This document shows positions 35,041 through 44,438 of a stretch of DNA of 64,000 bases, piece after piece; positions within the stretch are counted from its first letter, which is position 1, and each line of letters begins with the position of its first letter. The position numbers and the translations under genes are program-made. Below the pieces are notes generated by a model. It saw nothing but the letters and a program-made list of their open reading frames with translations, had not been told where the DNA came from and searched no databases. The stretch is from Streptomyces sp. NRRL F-525 (GTDB taxonomy: Bacteria > Actinomycetota > Actinomycetes > Streptomycetales > Streptomycetaceae), in NCBI RefSeq assembly GCF_000716605.1, contig NZ_JNXE01000022.1, positions 62,001 through 126,000 on the forward strand, read 5' to 3'.

Positions 35041-36081
35041 CTATGACCCCTCGGCGGAGAGACCGTCCGCGGCTTCCGGACCTGAGGCACCTTCAACGGA
35101 GACACCGCCCACCGCCTCGACACCCCCGTCGGAACCACCGTCGGCCCTCCGTACCGGCAACGGATACGGCGGGGGAGTGCCGCCGAACTCCGGGCACACC
35201 TCCTGGTGGTCGCACCAGCCGCACAGCTTGGTCGGGCGCGGGCGCCAGTCGCCCGTCTCCGTGGCCAGCCGGATCGCCTCCCACAGGGACAGCAACTTCC
35301 GCTCCACCCGCTCCAGGTCGGCGACGACGGGGTCGTACGTCACCACGTCTCCGCTGCCCAGATACACCAGCTGAAGGCGGCGCGGGACGACCTGCTTCAG
35401 CCGCCAGACCACCAGGGCGTAGAACTTCATCTGGAACAGCGCACCCTCGGCATACTCGGGCCGGGGCGCCTTGCCCGTCTTGTAGTCGACGATCCGCACA
35501 TCGCCCGTCGGCGCCACGTCGACCCGGTCGATGATCCCGCGCAGCTTCAGCCCCGAATCAAGCTCGGCCTCGACGAACATCTCGCGCTCGGCGGGCTCCA
35601 GCCGCGTCGGATCCTCGAGGGAGAACCACCGCTCGACCAGCCGCTCCGCCTCCCCGAGCCAGCGCGCCAGCCGCTCGCCCTCCGGATCGTCGGCGAACAG
35701 CTCCACGACCTCCGGCCGGGACTCCCGCAGCCGGTCCCACTGCCCGGGGATCAGCGACTTGGCCCGCGGCGCCGTACGCTCGGCCGCCGGCGCGTCGAAG
35801 AGCCGCTCCAGCACCGAGTGCACCAGGGTCCCTCTGGTCGCCGCCTCGCTGGGCTTCTGCGGGAGCCGGTCGATCACCCGGAACCGGTACAGCAACGGGC
35901 ACTGCATGAAGTCACTGGCACGCGAGGGTGACAACGAGGCAGGCGCTATGGCGACGCGCTCGACCACGCCCGCGGTCCCCGTCTCCACCATCCCCGCCTC
36001 CACCGTCACCGCCGCGGTCGGCTCCGCCGCCGCGCCCTCGTCGCCGGCTGTCCCCGCGACGCCCTCCGCACTGGTCTCCAT
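35041..36081 (-). CDS. RecB-family nuclease (PD-(D/E)XK, Cys-rich)
   Basis: PD-(D/E)XK nuclease of the RecB/AddB C-terminal type (346 residues). The active-site segment is VRIVDYKTGKAPRPEY (Asp, Lys). One cysteine in DFMQCPLLYRF and three in LCGWCDHQEVCPEF match the split four-cysteine iron-sulfur staple of AddB/Cas4 nucleases. The first 40 residues and the last 45 are low-complexity. The start ATG 36081 is supported by a promoter whose -10 ends only eight bases upstream. That promoter has the damage-response form TGTCAGT-N9-TAAGGT. In mycobacteria a homologue also lies near the proteasome locus and trmI. It probably acts in DNA repair. Confidence 0.88.
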   Translation of the reverse strand: METSAEGVAGTAGDEGAAAEPTAAVTVEAGMVETGTAGVVERVAIAPASLSPSRASDFMQCPLLYRFRVIDRLPQKPSEAATRGTLVHSVLERLFDAPAAERTAPRAKSLIPGQWDRLRESRPEVVELFADDPEGERLARWLGEAERLVERWFSLEDPTRLEPAEREMFVEAELDSGLKLRGIIDRVDVAPTGDVRIVDYKTGKAPRPEYAEGALFQMKFYALVVWRLKQVVPRRLQLVYLGSGDVVTYDPVVADLERVERKLLSLWEAIRLATETGDWRPRPTKLCGWCDHQEVCPEFGGTPPPYPLPVRRADGGSDGGVEAVGGVSVEGASGPEAADGLSAEGS

Positions 36082-36089
36082 GCCCACAG

Positions 36090-36112
36090 ACCTTACGGCC
36101 CGCCACTGACAG
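36090..36112 (-). promoter_or_regulatory. PafBC-type (RecA-independent damage) promoter of the RecB-like gene
   Basis: Read on the minus strand: CTGTCAGTG, eight bases, TAAGGT. This matches the mycobacterial RecA-NDp motif TTGTCRGTG-N8-TAnnnT except for the first base. It is eight bases from the ATG. Confidence 0.7.
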
Positions 36113-36257
36113 TGACCCGATCCCGGCCGACGCGCCCGCGACGGCCGGGGAAACGCGGGGGGTGCCGGGGCGGAACGTGTCACGACCGCCGCATACCATC
36201 GACCCGAGACCCCTCCGCCCCGGCTGGCGCGGAGGATGCTTCGAACGAGGGGACACC

Positions 36258-38012
36258 GTGGACGAGAGCGGCGGGAGCGGGCAGCCGCGGTCCGGCACCA
36301 ACGAGCCGACCGGACACGCCCCGGGTGCCACGACCCCGGCCACCGCCCCCGGCACCCCCGAACCGAAACCCGACGACTTCACCGACCAGAAGCCCGAGAC
36401 CTCCACGCAGGCGCGCGGGGAGGCCAGTGCGCCGTCCGCGGAGCACGGGGACACGGGTACGTCGTCCGGGGACCGCGAGGAGACGGCCGCGTCGCTCGAA
36501 CACACCACGCCCGACGGCGACTTGGAGCCGGGCACCTCGTCCGGGCCCGCCGCGGAGGATCGTACGGAGCAGGGTTCACCGTCCGGCTCCGCCGCGAACG
36601 GCACCCCGGAGACGGAGACGCCCGCAGGTTCCCCCGCCCCCGCCACACACCACCGCACGACGCCCGAGGCGACCGGCACGTCGCCCGCCCCGGCTCCCGC
36701 CCACCTGAACGGTGAGCCGAAGCGCGATGGCACCCCCACGGGCAGCGACCACGACGGCACCCCCAGCCACCCGAATCTCCCCTACGCCCACACCGACCCC
36801 AACGCCCAGCCCCACGCAGACCCCCGTATCGCCAAGGGACGCCCCCCACAGCGCCCCAAGGAGCCCGGTGGCGGGCTGCTGATGGGGCGGCCCTTTGGTG
36901 TGCCCGTGTACGTCGCGCCCAGCTGGTTCCTCGTCGCCGCGCTCATCACCTGGGTGTTCGGCGGGCAGCTCGACCGCGTGCTGCCCGAACTCGGCGCCGC
37001 CCGCTACCTCGTGGCCCTCTTCTTCGCCGTCGCCTTCTACGGCTCGGTCCTGGTGCACGAACTCGCCCACACCGTCGCCGCGCTCCGCTTCAAACTCCCG
37101 GTCCGCCGCATCCAGTTGCAGTTCTTCGGGGGAGTCTCCGAGATCGAGAAGGAGGCCGAGACCCCCGGCAGGGAGTTCGTGCTGGCCTTCGTCGGCCCGC
37201 TGCTCTCGCTGATCCTCTCGGGCATCTTCTACCTGGCCATGCTGCCCACCGAACCCGGCACCGTCCCCGGCGTCCTGCTGGCCGGCCTGATGGTCTCCAA
37301 CCTCATCGTGGCCGCCTTCAACCTGCTGCCCGGCCTGCCCCTGGACGGCGGCCGCATGCTCCGTGCCGTCGTCTGGAAGATCACCGGCAGACCCATGAGC
37401 GGCACGATCGCCGCCGCCTGGGTCGGCCGCGCCCTCGCCGTCTCCGTCCTGATCGGCCTCCCGCTGCTCACCCAGACCGGCGCCCTCGGTACCAACACCG
37501 AGGACATCAGCGGTATGGACACCGTCACGGACGCCCTGCTCGCCGCGATCCTCGCCGCGATCATCTGGACCGGCGCCGGCAACAGCCTCCGTATGGCCCG
37601 CCTCCGCGAACACCTCCCGGAGCTCCGCGCCCGCAACCTCACCCGCCGCGCGGTTCCCGTCGAGACCACCACCCCGCTCTCCGAGGCCCTGCGCCGCGCC
37701 AACGCCGCCGGCGCCCGCGCGCTGGTCGTCGTCGACGCAGACGGCCAGCCCCTCTCCCTCGTCCGCGAGGCCGCCATCGTCGGCGTCCCCGAACACCGCC
37801 GCCCCTGGGTCACCGTCAGCGGCCTCGCCCAGGACCTCACCGACGGCATGCGCGTCTCCGTGGAACTCGCCGGAGAGGACCTCCTGGACGCCCTGCGCGC
37901 CACCCCCGCCACCGAGTACCTCGTGGTCGAGGAGACCGGCGAGATCTACGGCGTCCTGTCCGCCGCCGACGTCGAGCGCGCCTTCGTGAAGGCCATGGCC
38001 CGCCCCAACTGA
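36258..38012 (+). CDS. Site-2-protease-type M50 metalloprotease with CBS domains and long N-terminal tail
   Basis: Intramembrane zinc protease. HELAH at about residue 266 (SVLVHELAHTVAA) and LDGG at about 360 (LPLDGGRMLRA) supply the metal ligands in separate membrane helices. About five to six hydrophobic segments are visible between residues 215 and 440. The C-terminus (about 455-580) carries a CBS pair (LVVVDADGQPLSLV, YLVVEETGEIYGVLSAADV). The first 205 residues are Pro/Thr/Glu/Gly-rich and disordered, which is long for the family. The start GTG 36258 follows GAGGGG; a later ATG near 36883 would give the protease core alone. A regulatory role, such as clipping a membrane anti-sigma factor, is inference. 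Confidence 0.87.
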   Translation: MDESGGSGQPRSGTNEPTGHAPGATTPATAPGTPEPKPDDFTDQKPETSTQARGEASAPSAEHGDTGTSSGDREETAASLEHTTPDGDLEPGTSSGPAAEDRTEQGSPSGSAANGTPETETPAGSPAPATHHRTTPEATGTSPAPAPAHLNGEPKRDGTPTGSDHDGTPSHPNLPYAHTDPNAQPHADPRIAKGRPPQRPKEPGGGLLMGRPFGVPVYVAPSWFLVAALITWVFGGQLDRVLPELGAARYLVALFFAVAFYGSVLVHELAHTVAALRFKLPVRRIQLQFFGGVSEIEKEAETPGREFVLAFVGPLLSLILSGIFYLAMLPTEPGTVPGVLLAGLMVSNLIVAAFNLLPGLPLDGGRMLRAVVWKITGRPMSGTIAAAWVGRALAVSVLIGLPLLTQTGALGTNTEDISGMDTVTDALLAAILAAIIWTGAGNSLRMARLREHLPELRARNLTRRAVPVETTTPLSEALRRANAAGARALVVVDADGQPLSLVREAAIVGVPEHRRPWVTVSGLAQDLTDGMRVSVELAGEDLLDALRATPATEYLVVEETGEIYGVLSAADVERAFVKAMARPN

Positions 38013-38062
38013 CGCACGCACGCGTGGTCGGCGGCCCCCGCAAACGCCGGTAGGCTGGTCAC

Positions 38063-38968
38063 ATGTCCGAACCGACCGGTGCCGCCCGCAGGCGCGGGCC
38101 CTTCAAGGTCGGGGACCAGGTTCAGCTGACCGACCCCAAGGGCCGCCACTACACGTTCACGCTCGAAGCCGGGAAGAATTTTCACACCCACAAGGGTTCC
38201 TTCCCGCACGACGAACTGATCGGTGCTCCCGAGGGCAGCGTTGTCCGCACCACCGGCAACGTCGCCTACCTCGCGCTGCGCCCCCTGCTCCCCGACTACG
38301 TCCTGTCCATGCCCCGCGGTGCCGCCGTGGTCTACCCCAAGGACGCGGGGCAGATCCTGGCCTTCGCCGACATCTTCCCCGGCGCCCGCGTCGTGGAAGC
38401 GGGCGTGGGCTCCGGCTCGCTCAGCAGCTTCCTGCTGCGCGCCATCGGCGACCAGGGCATGCTGCACTCCTACGAGCGCCGCGAGGACTTCGCCGAGATC
38501 GCCCAGCAGAACGTGGAGCGCTACTTCGGCGGCCCGCACCCCGCCTGGCAGCTCACCGTCGGCGACCTCCAGGACAACCTGTCCGACCTGGACGTCGACC
38601 GCGTCATCCTCGACATGCTCGCCCCCTGGGAGTGCCTGGAGGCCGTCTCCAAGGCGCTCGTGCCCGGCGGCATCCTCTGCTGCTACGTCGCGACCACCAC
38701 CCAGCTCGCGCGGACCGTCGAGTCCATCCGCGAGATCGGCTCCTTCAACGAGCCGACCGCCTGGGAGACGATGCTCCGCAACTGGCACGTCGAGGGCCTC
38801 GCCGTCCGCCCCGACCACCGGATGATCGGCCACACCGGCTTCCTCCTCACCGCCCGCCGCCTCGCGGACGGCGTCGAGCCCCCCATGCGCCGCCGCCGCC
38901 CCGCCAAGGGCGCCTACGGCGACGACTACGACGGCCCCAACGCCGCCGGTGGCGCCGCCGGCCGCTGA
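38063..38968 (+). CDS. trmI: tRNA (adenine-58-N1)-methyltransferase
   Basis: SAM-dependent enzyme (301 residues) that makes m1A58 in the T-loop of tRNAs. The SAM-binding loop is VVEAGVGSGSLSSFLL. A catalytic-loop Asp follows in VILDMLAPWECLEA. The N-terminal beta domain (PFKVGDQVQL) is also typical. The C-terminal 30 residues are a basic and Gly-rich tail. No ribosome site is present, and TAGGCT (38051-38056) ends six bases before the ATG, so the transcript is probably leaderless. The linkage nuclease - trmI - arc is conserved in actinobacteria. Confidence 0.93.
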   Translation: MSEPTGAARRRGPFKVGDQVQLTDPKGRHYTFTLEAGKNFHTHKGSFPHDELIGAPEGSVVRTTGNVAYLALRPLLPDYVLSMPRGAAVVYPKDAGQILAFADIFPGARVVEAGVGSGSLSSFLLRAIGDQGMLHSYERREDFAEIAQQNVERYFGGPHPAWQLTVGDLQDNLSDLDVDRVILDMLAPWECLEAVSKALVPGGILCCYVATTTQLARTVESIREIGSFNEPTAWETMLRNWHVEGLAVRPDHRMIGHTGFLLTARRLADGVEPPMRRRRPAKGAYGDDYDGPNAAGGAAGR

Positions 38969-39009
38969 GCCGCACGCAAGGGCGGCCCTGTGCCGCACTC
39001 AACGCACGA

Positions 39010-39057
39010 ACGCCGTGGCCGAGTTCCCGGAAATCCTCCGGAACTCGGCCACGGCGT
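39010..39057 (+). terminator. Terminator after trmI
   Basis: An 18-bp perfect stem (39010-39027 with 39040-39057), a 12-base loop that can partly pair, then CTTTCTT. Confidence 0.88.
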
Positions 39058-39215
39058 CTTTCTTCTGACGCACCGACTCCTGAAGAACCGATACCGCCGA
39101 ACCCTCCCGTGCGACCGGGCGAACGAACTGTCGACCCCGCCGTTCCCCCGCACCGTGCCGTGTGGCAACATGCAGGCCACCCCCACCGGCACAGCCCTCA
39201 CAGGAGACACTCCTA

Positions 39216-39797
39216 GTGCAGCACTCCGCCGTCCCGGAACTGGAACTGGCACACACGAACACCCGCCCCATCCACTGGGTCGCCACCGCCACGGCTCTCG
39301 CCGGTGTCGTGGCTCTCTCCTCGGGCCTGCAGCCCGACTCCGCGCACGCCGCCCAGGCCGCCGGCCCGCAGACCAAGTCCGCGCCCGCCGCCTCGGCCCC
39401 CGCGACCACAGGAGTCGCCTTCCCCCTCGACTGCGGCCCCGTGAAGGCCGTCGTACAGAAGAAGGCATCCGGAGACCTCGACGGCGACGGCCGGCCGGAG
39501 ACGGTCGCCGTGGTCCACTGCGACGCGGGCATGGGCACCCCGCCCGACGGCGTCTACGTCCTCACCCAGGGAGCGGGCGCCGCCAAGCCGCGCGTCGTCG
39601 CCACCCTGGTCGCCCCGAAGGCCCGAGAGACCGTCACCGACTTCTCCGTACGCGACGGCGCGGTGCTCGCGACCCTGCTCGGCTACTCGACGGCGGACGT
39701 GCCCAGTTGCTGCCCCGACGTCAAGGAGACCGCCAAGTGGCAGTGGCAGAACGGCTCGTTCGTCCGCTCCACCCCCGGCAACGCCCAGAACGTCTGA
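39216..39797 (+). CDS. Secreted protein of unknown function
   Basis: 193 residues with an N-terminal export signal: a polar start, a hydrophobic stretch (ATATALAGVVALSSG) and a likely cleavage after AHA. The mature part has a DLDGDGRPETVAVV segment like an FG-GAP or calcium-binding-like loop and four cysteines (DCGP, VHCDAG, PSCCPD) that could form disulfides. Start GTG 39216 with AGGAGA upstream. It faces the ferredoxin gene with 14 bases between stops. No function can be given. Confidence 0.75.
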   Translation: MQHSAVPELELAHTNTRPIHWVATATALAGVVALSSGLQPDSAHAAQAAGPQTKSAPAASAPATTGVAFPLDCGPVKAVVQKKASGDLDGDGRPETVAVVHCDAGMGTPPDGVYVLTQGAGAAKPRVVATLVAPKARETVTDFSVRDGAVLATLLGYSTADVPSCCPDVKETAKWQWQNGSFVRSTPGNAQNV

Positions 39798-39811
39798 CCG
39801 CGGGCTGAATC

Positions 39812-40111
39812 TCAGGCCGCGTCGGGCCCGTACACCTCGACCCGGTCCGCGACCCGGCGCACATGGATGCAGTCACCCGGGCACTCCTTGGCGGAGTCCA
39901 CGACATCGACCAACAGCGGCAGCGGTACGCGCGTGGTGGCGCCCTTGTCCTGCAGCAGCTCGTCGTCCGGGCTCTTCACATAGGCCAGGCCGTCGATGTC
40001 CAGCTCGAAGACCTCGGGGGCGTACTGGACGCAGATCCCGTCGCCGGTACAGAGGTCCTGGTCGATCCAGACCTCCAGCGCCTCGCCGTCGGCCGCGGCC
40101 TCGTCCTGCAC
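39812..40111 (-). CDS. Ferredoxin, 3Fe-4S/4Fe-4S type
   Basis: Small acidic electron carrier (99 residues). Cluster ligands are visible in DLCTGDGICVQYAPEVFE (Cys-x5-Cys) and ECPGDCIHV (Cys-Pro), the pattern of the Streptomyces ferredoxins that usually hold a 3Fe-4S cluster and serve cytochromes P450. An extra cysteine in CPGDC is unusual. GTG start with GGAGA upstream. No P450 or reductase gene is nearby, so its partner is unknown. A 22-bp palindrome lies about 100 bases upstream. Confidence 0.88.
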   Translation of the reverse strand: MQDEAAADGEALEVWIDQDLCTGDGICVQYAPEVFELDIDGLAYVKSPDDELLQDKGATTRVPLPLLVDVVDSAKECPGDCIHVRRVADRVEVYGPDAA

Positions 40112-40209
40112 GGTGATGTCTCCTGTTTCCGCCGGGTGTTGGACATCGTCGACCCTACCTCCGCCCGCCCGAACGACCTTTCTCCGCGATCTCAGGTTTT
40201 ACGCCCCCG

Positions 40210-40231
40210 CATGACGGACACTGTCCGCATG
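40210..40231. promoter_or_regulatory. Palindrome CATG-CGGACA-TGTCCG-CATG
   Basis: A 22-bp near-perfect palindrome, core CGGACA-C-TGTCCG. A related core, TCGGACA-GA-TGTCCGA, precedes tatA. Likely a dimer-binding operator for the ferredoxin or arc promoter; the factor is unknown. Confidence 0.45.
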
Positions 40232-40360
40232 GACACTCTCAGTCAGGGGCGCCCTGGCCGGTTTCCGTCGGGCGAATAACCCGCCCGCACGGCAACTCAC
40301 GTCCACCGTGAAGGGTTTTGACCAACCCGGCCTTGGAACAGTCCGCTTCTGAATCACGTT

Positions 40361-40376
40361 GAGTGGGTATCCACTC
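40361..40376. promoter_or_regulatory. Palindrome GAGTGG-GTAT-CCACTC upstream of arc
   Basis: Perfect 6-bp arms with a four-base centre, about 130 bases before the arc start. A candidate operator. Confidence 0.35.
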
Positions 40377-40503
40377 GGCGTGAGGGAGAGCGCAGGGTGA
40401 CCGACGACACACCTTGACAGTCTTTGTGATCTAGGGGTTTCAATCGACACCCACCCAGGTAGGGTCTGGAAGCGTCCAGCTCCCCTTGGAGGAGGTGAGG
40501 ACC

Positions 40504-42270
40504 GTGGCAGCCCACGACGACGACATGAACCGCGGCATCCGCCCGGGACGAGGGTCCGACGACCCGTCCGGGCAGATTGCCTACCTTGAGCAGGAGATCG
40601 CCGTCCTGCGACGTAAGCTCGCCGACTCTCCGCGACACACGAGGATTCTCGAAGAGCGGATCGTCGAGCTGCAGACCAATCTGGCCGGGGTGTCCGCCCA
40701 GAACGAGCGACTCGCCAACACGCTCCGTGAGGCCCGCGACCAGATCGTGGCCCTCAAGGAAGAAGTCGACCGGCTCGCACAGCCGCCGGCCGGCTTCGGT
40801 GTCTTCCTCGTGGCCAACGAGGACGGCACAGCGGACATCTTCACCGGCGGCCGCAAACTGCGGGTGAACGTCAGCCCAAGCGTGGAACTCGAAGAGCTCC
40901 GCCGCGGCCAGGAAGTAATGCTCAACGAAGCGCTCAACGTGGTCGAGGCCATGGAGTACGAGCGCGTCGGCGACATCGTCACCCTCAAGGAGATCCTCGA
41001 GGACGGCGAACGCGCCCTCGTGGTGGGGCACACTGACGAGGAACGGGTGGTGCGGCTCGCCGAGCCGCTGCTGGACATCACCATCCGCCCCGGCGACGCC
41101 CTGCTGCTCGAACCCCGTTCCGGCTACGTCTACGAGATCGTCCCGAAGAGCGAGGTCGAGGAACTCGTCCTCGAAGAGGTCCCCGACATCGGCTACGAGC
41201 AGATCGGCGGTCTGGGCGGCCAGATCGAGATGATCCGCGACGCGGTCGAACTGCCGTACCTCTACCCCGACCTCTTCAAGGAGCACGAACTGCGGCCGCC
41301 CAAGGGCGTCCTGCTGTACGGGCCCCCCGGATGCGGTAAGACGCTCATCGCCAAGGCCGTCGCCAACTCGCTGGCCAAAAAGGTCGCCGAGGTCACCGGC
41401 CAGGCCACCGGCAAGAGCTTCTTCCTCAACATCAAGGGCCCCGAGCTCCTCAACAAGTACGTCGGTGAGACCGAGCGGCAGATCCGCCTGGTCTTCCAGC
41501 GCGCTCGTGAGAAGGCCAGCGAGGGCACCCCCGTCATCGTCTTCTTCGACGAGATGGAGTCCCTCTTCCGCACCCGTGGTTCCGGTGTCAGCTCGGACGT
41601 GGAGAACACCATCGTCCCCCAGCTGCTCGCCGAGATCGACGGCGTGGAAGGCCTGCAGAACGTGGTCGTCATCGGCGCCTCGAACCGCGAGGACATGATC
41701 GACCCCGCCATCCTGCGCCCCGGCCGCCTGGACGTGAAGATCAAGATCGAGCGTCCCGACGCTGAGGCCGCCAAGGACATCTTCGCCAAGTACCTCACCG
41801 AGCGCCTCCCGCTCCACCCCGACGACGTCGGCGAGCACAGCGGCGACAAGACCACCACCGTCCAGAGCATGATCCAGACGGCCGTGGAGCACATGTACAC
41901 GGAATCCGAGGAGAACCGCTTCCTGGAGGTCACCTACGCCAACGGTGACAAGGAAGTCCTCTACTTCAAGGACTTCAACTCCGGCGCCATGATCGAGAAC
42001 ATCGTGGGCCGGGCCAAGAAGATGGCCATCAAGGACTTCCTCGACCACAAGCAGAAGGGCATCCGCGTCTCGCACCTCCTCCAGGCGTGCGTGGACGAGT
42101 TCAAGGAGAACGAGGACCTGCCCAACACCACCAACCCGGACGACTGGGCCCGGATCTCCGGAAAGAAGGGCGAGCGGATCGTGTACATCCGTACGCTCAT
42201 CACCGGCAAGCAGGGCGCCGACACCGGACGCTCCATCGACACGGTGGCGAACACCGGTCAGTACCTGTAG
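40504..42270 (+). CDS. arc: Proteasome-associated AAA+ ATPase ARC/Mpa
   Basis: Hexameric unfoldase that captures Pup-tagged proteins and feeds them into the 20S proteasome (588 residues). The N-terminal coiled coil (about residues 25-80, [16 protein letters not shown]) binds Pup. Two OB domains follow, then the AAA+ module with Walker A GPPGCGKT, Walker [12 protein letters not shown] and arginine-finger region [19 protein letters not shown]. The C-terminus GQYL carries the tyrosine used for docking to the core particle. The start is GTG 40504 behind GGAGGTGAGG. A rho-independent terminator follows, so dop has its own promoter. Confidence 0.96.
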   Translation: MAAHDDDMNRGIRPGRGSDDPSGQIAYLEQEIAVLRRKLADSPRHTRILEERIVELQTNLAGVSAQNERLANTLREARDQIVALKEEVDRLAQPPAGFGVFLVANEDGTADIFTGGRKLRVNVSPSVELEELRRGQEVMLNEALNVVEAMEYERVGDIVTLKEILEDGERALVVGHTDEERVVRLAEPLLDITIRPGDALLLEPRSGYVYEIVPKSEVEELVLEEVPDIGYEQIGGLGGQIEMIRDAVELPYLYPDLFKEHELRPPKGVLLYGPPGCGKTLIAKAVANSLAKKVAEVTGQATGKSFFLNIKGPELLNKYVGETERQIRLVFQRAREKASEGTPVIVFFDEMESLFRTRGSGVSSDVENTIVPQLLAEIDGVEGLQNVVVIGASNREDMIDPAILRPGRLDVKIKIERPDAEAAKDIFAKYLTERLPLHPDDVGEHSGDKTTTVQSMIQTAVEHMYTESEENRFLEVTYANGDKEVLYFKDFNSGAMIENIVGRAKKMAIKDFLDHKQKGIRVSHLLQACVDEFKENEDLPNTTNPDDWARISGKKGERIVYIRTLITGKQGADTGRSIDTVANTGQYL

Positions 42271-42280
42271 AAAGCAGGGT

Positions 42281-42323
42281 GGCTGCGGGTGCCCTAAGCG
42301 GGTACCCGCAGCCGACTGTTTTT
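42281..42323 (+). terminator. Rho-independent terminator after arc
   Basis: A 14-bp stem GGCTGCGGGTGCCC/GGGTACCCGCAGCC (one G-U), then GACTGTTTTT. Confidence 0.88.
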
Positions 42324-42514
42324 CAGGCCATGACCGAACAAGGGGCGCGCGAGGCAATGACGCAAATGATCTCCCCACCAGCGCAAAGCCGTTCTAGGCT
42401 CTTCGGTACCGCCGAGTCGCGCAGTGCGGGGACGGGCACCGCACACGCACCGGAGCGCCAGCGGTACTTGAGCAGCGTCCCCGACCGAGGGCGCCGCCGG
42501 GCAAGGAGGGCCGC

Positions 42515-44026
42515 ATGACCGTACGGCGAGTAATGGGCATCGAGACGGAGTACGGGATCTCCGTCCCCGGCCACCCCAACGCCAATGCCATGCTCACCTC
42601 GTCCCAGATCGTCAACGCCTACGCGGCGGCGATGCACCGGGCCCGGCGGGCCCGCTGGGACTTCGAGGAGGAGAATCCGCTGCGGGACGCGCGAGGCTTC
42701 GACCTCGCCCGGGAGGCCGCCGACTCCAGCCAGCTCACCGACGAGGACATCGGCCTCGCCAATGTCATCCTCACCAACGGCGCACGGCTCTACGTCGACC
42801 ACGCACACCCGGAGTACAGCTCCCCGGAAGTCACCAACCCCATGGACGCCGTCCTGTGGGACAAGGCCGGCGAGCGCATCATGGCGGAAGCGGCGGAGCG
42901 AGCCGCCCAACTCCCGGGCGCCCAGCCGATCCACCTCTACAAGAACAACACCGACAACAAGGGCGCCTCGTACGGCACGCACGAGAACTACCTGATGAAG
43001 CGGGAGACCCCCTTCTCGGACATCGTGCGCCACCTGACACCCTTCTTCGTCTCGCGGCAGGTCGTCACCGGAGCGGGCCGCGTCGGCATCGGCCAGGACG
43101 GGCACGAACACGGCTTCCAGCTCAGCCAGCGCGCCGACTACTTCGAGGTCGAGGTCGGTCTGGAGACCACCCTCAAGCGCCCGATCATCAACACCCGCGA
43201 CGAACCGCACGCGGACGCCGAGAAGTACCGCCGCCTGCACGTGATCATCGGCGACGCGAACCTCTCCGAGATCTCGACCTACCTCAAGCTGGGTACGACG
43301 GCACTCGTCCTCTCCATGATCGAGGACGGTTTCATCGCCGTCGACCTGGCCGTGGACCAGCCCGTCCGCACTCTCCACCAGGTCTCCCACGACCCGACCC
43401 TCAAGCGCCTGGTCACCCTCCGCAGCGGCCGGACCCTCACCGCGGTCCAGCTCCAGATGGAGTACTTCGAGCTCTCCCGCAAATACGTCGAGGAGCGCTA
43501 CGGCTCCGACGCGGACGACCAGACCAAGGACGTCCTGGCCCGCTGGGAGGACACGCTCAACCGCCTGGAGAACGACCCGATGAGCCTGGCCGGCGAACTG
43601 GACTGGGTCGCCAAGCGGGAGCTCATGGAGGGCTACCGGCGCCGCGACAGCCTCGACTGGGACGCGGCCCGCCTCCAGCTGGTCGACCTCCAGTACGCGG
43701 ACGTACGGGCCGAGAAGGGCCTCTACAACCGCCTGGTGGCCCGCGGCCGCATCAAGCGCCTGCTGGACGAGGACACGGTCGAGCGGGCGCGTACGACGCC
43801 TCCGGAGGACACGCGCGCGTACTTCCGCGGACGCTGCCTGGAGCAGTACGCCGACGACGTCGCGGCGGCCTCCTGGGACTCCGTGATCTTCGACCTCCCG
43901 GGCCGGGACTCGCTCCAGCGCGTCCCAACCCTCGAACCGCTTCGCGGAACGCGTAATCACGTCAAGGAGCTCCTTGACCGCTGTCGTACGGCGGAAGACC
44001 TGGTCAGGGTCCTGTCGGGCGGCTGA
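42515..44026 (+). CDS. dop: Deamidase/depupylase of Pup
   Basis: Carboxylate-amine ligase-fold enzyme (503 residues) that turns the C-terminal Gln of Pup into Glu and removes Pup from substrates. N-terminal [10 protein letters not shown] holds the metal-binding glutamates. Catalytic Asp is in [14 protein letters not shown]. The insertion at about residues 40-80 ([16 protein letters not shown]) is the Dop loop, absent from PafA, and this separates the two homologues. ATG start with GGAGGG upstream. Needed here because the Pup of this window ends in Gln. Confidence 0.95.
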   Translation: MTVRRVMGIETEYGISVPGHPNANAMLTSSQIVNAYAAAMHRARRARWDFEEENPLRDARGFDLAREAADSSQLTDEDIGLANVILTNGARLYVDHAHPEYSSPEVTNPMDAVLWDKAGERIMAEAAERAAQLPGAQPIHLYKNNTDNKGASYGTHENYLMKRETPFSDIVRHLTPFFVSRQVVTGAGRVGIGQDGHEHGFQLSQRADYFEVEVGLETTLKRPIINTRDEPHADAEKYRRLHVIIGDANLSEISTYLKLGTTALVLSMIEDGFIAVDLAVDQPVRTLHQVSHDPTLKRLVTLRSGRTLTAVQLQMEYFELSRKYVEERYGSDADDQTKDVLARWEDTLNRLENDPMSLAGELDWVAKRELMEGYRRRDSLDWDAARLQLVDLQYADVRAEKGLYNRLVARGRIKRLLDEDTVERARTTPPEDTRAYFRGRCLEQYADDVAAASWDSVIFDLPGRDSLQRVPTLEPLRGTRNHVKELLDRCRTAEDLVRVLSGG

Positions 44027-44122
44027 GCGGACCCACGGATCCCCGGTGCCGGACAGGGTGGAATGTCCGGTGGCCGGGAATCATCGAGGTGGCCGCCGTA
44101 CGTTGTAGGAACTGCGGGGCCG

Positions 44123-44145
44123 ATGTCAGTCCCTGCAAGTAGGGT
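44123..44145 (+). promoter_or_regulatory. PafBC-type promoter before pup
   Basis: ATGTCAGTC, eight bases, TAGGGT: the same layout as the sites before the helicase, RecB-like gene and tatA, with two deviations from TTGTCRGTG. It lies 37 bases before the pup start. Confidence 0.5.
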
Positions 44146-44181
44146 CTGATCAAGAACGTCGAACCGAGCGGGGTGAGGGTT

Positions 44182-44400
44182 ATGGCGACCAAGGACACCG
44201 GCGGCGGACAGCAGAAGGCGACGCGCTCCACGGAGGAGGTCGAAGAGCAGGTCGAGGAAGCACAGGCGACCGACGACCTCAAGGAGCGCCACGAGAAGCT
44301 GAGCGACGATGTCGACTCGGTTCTGGACGAGATCGACGACGTCCTCGAGGAGAACGCCGAGGACTTCGTGCGCTCCTTCGTTCAGAAGGGCGGCCAGTAG
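44182..44400 (+). CDS. pup: Prokaryotic ubiquitin-like protein Pup
   Basis: 72-residue disordered tag protein attached to lysines of doomed proteins. Acidic and Gln/Glu-rich, with the Mpa/ARC-binding helix around residues 25-55 (DDVDSVLDEIDDVLEENAED) and the ending FVQKGGQ. The terminal Gln must be deamidated by Dop before PafA can use it. The start is ATG 44182 (MATKDTGGGQQK) behind GGGGTGAGGG; an in-frame GTG nine bases earlier is less likely. Confidence 0.96.
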   Translation: MATKDTGGGQQKATRSTEEVEEQVEEAQATDDLKERHEKLSDDVDSVLDEIDDVLEENAEDFVRSFVQKGGQ

Positions 44401-44438
44401 GTCGCTCTACCCTTCGATTCGAGGGTGAACGGGGTGGC

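Larger units (their letters stand above)
40112..40503. other. Divergent region ferredoxin / arc
   Basis: This 392-base gap holds two palindromes (40210-40231, 40361-40376), a TTGACA hexamer at 40414-40419 and a -10-like TAGGGT at 40463-40468 that probably belongs to arc. No gene is seen. Confidence 0.6.

Noticed and set aside
36165..36200. GTGTCACGA-N8-TACCAT before the M50 gene as a PafBC site
   Set aside because: Spacing fits, but the GTG block of the motif is lost; a plain -10 is more likely.
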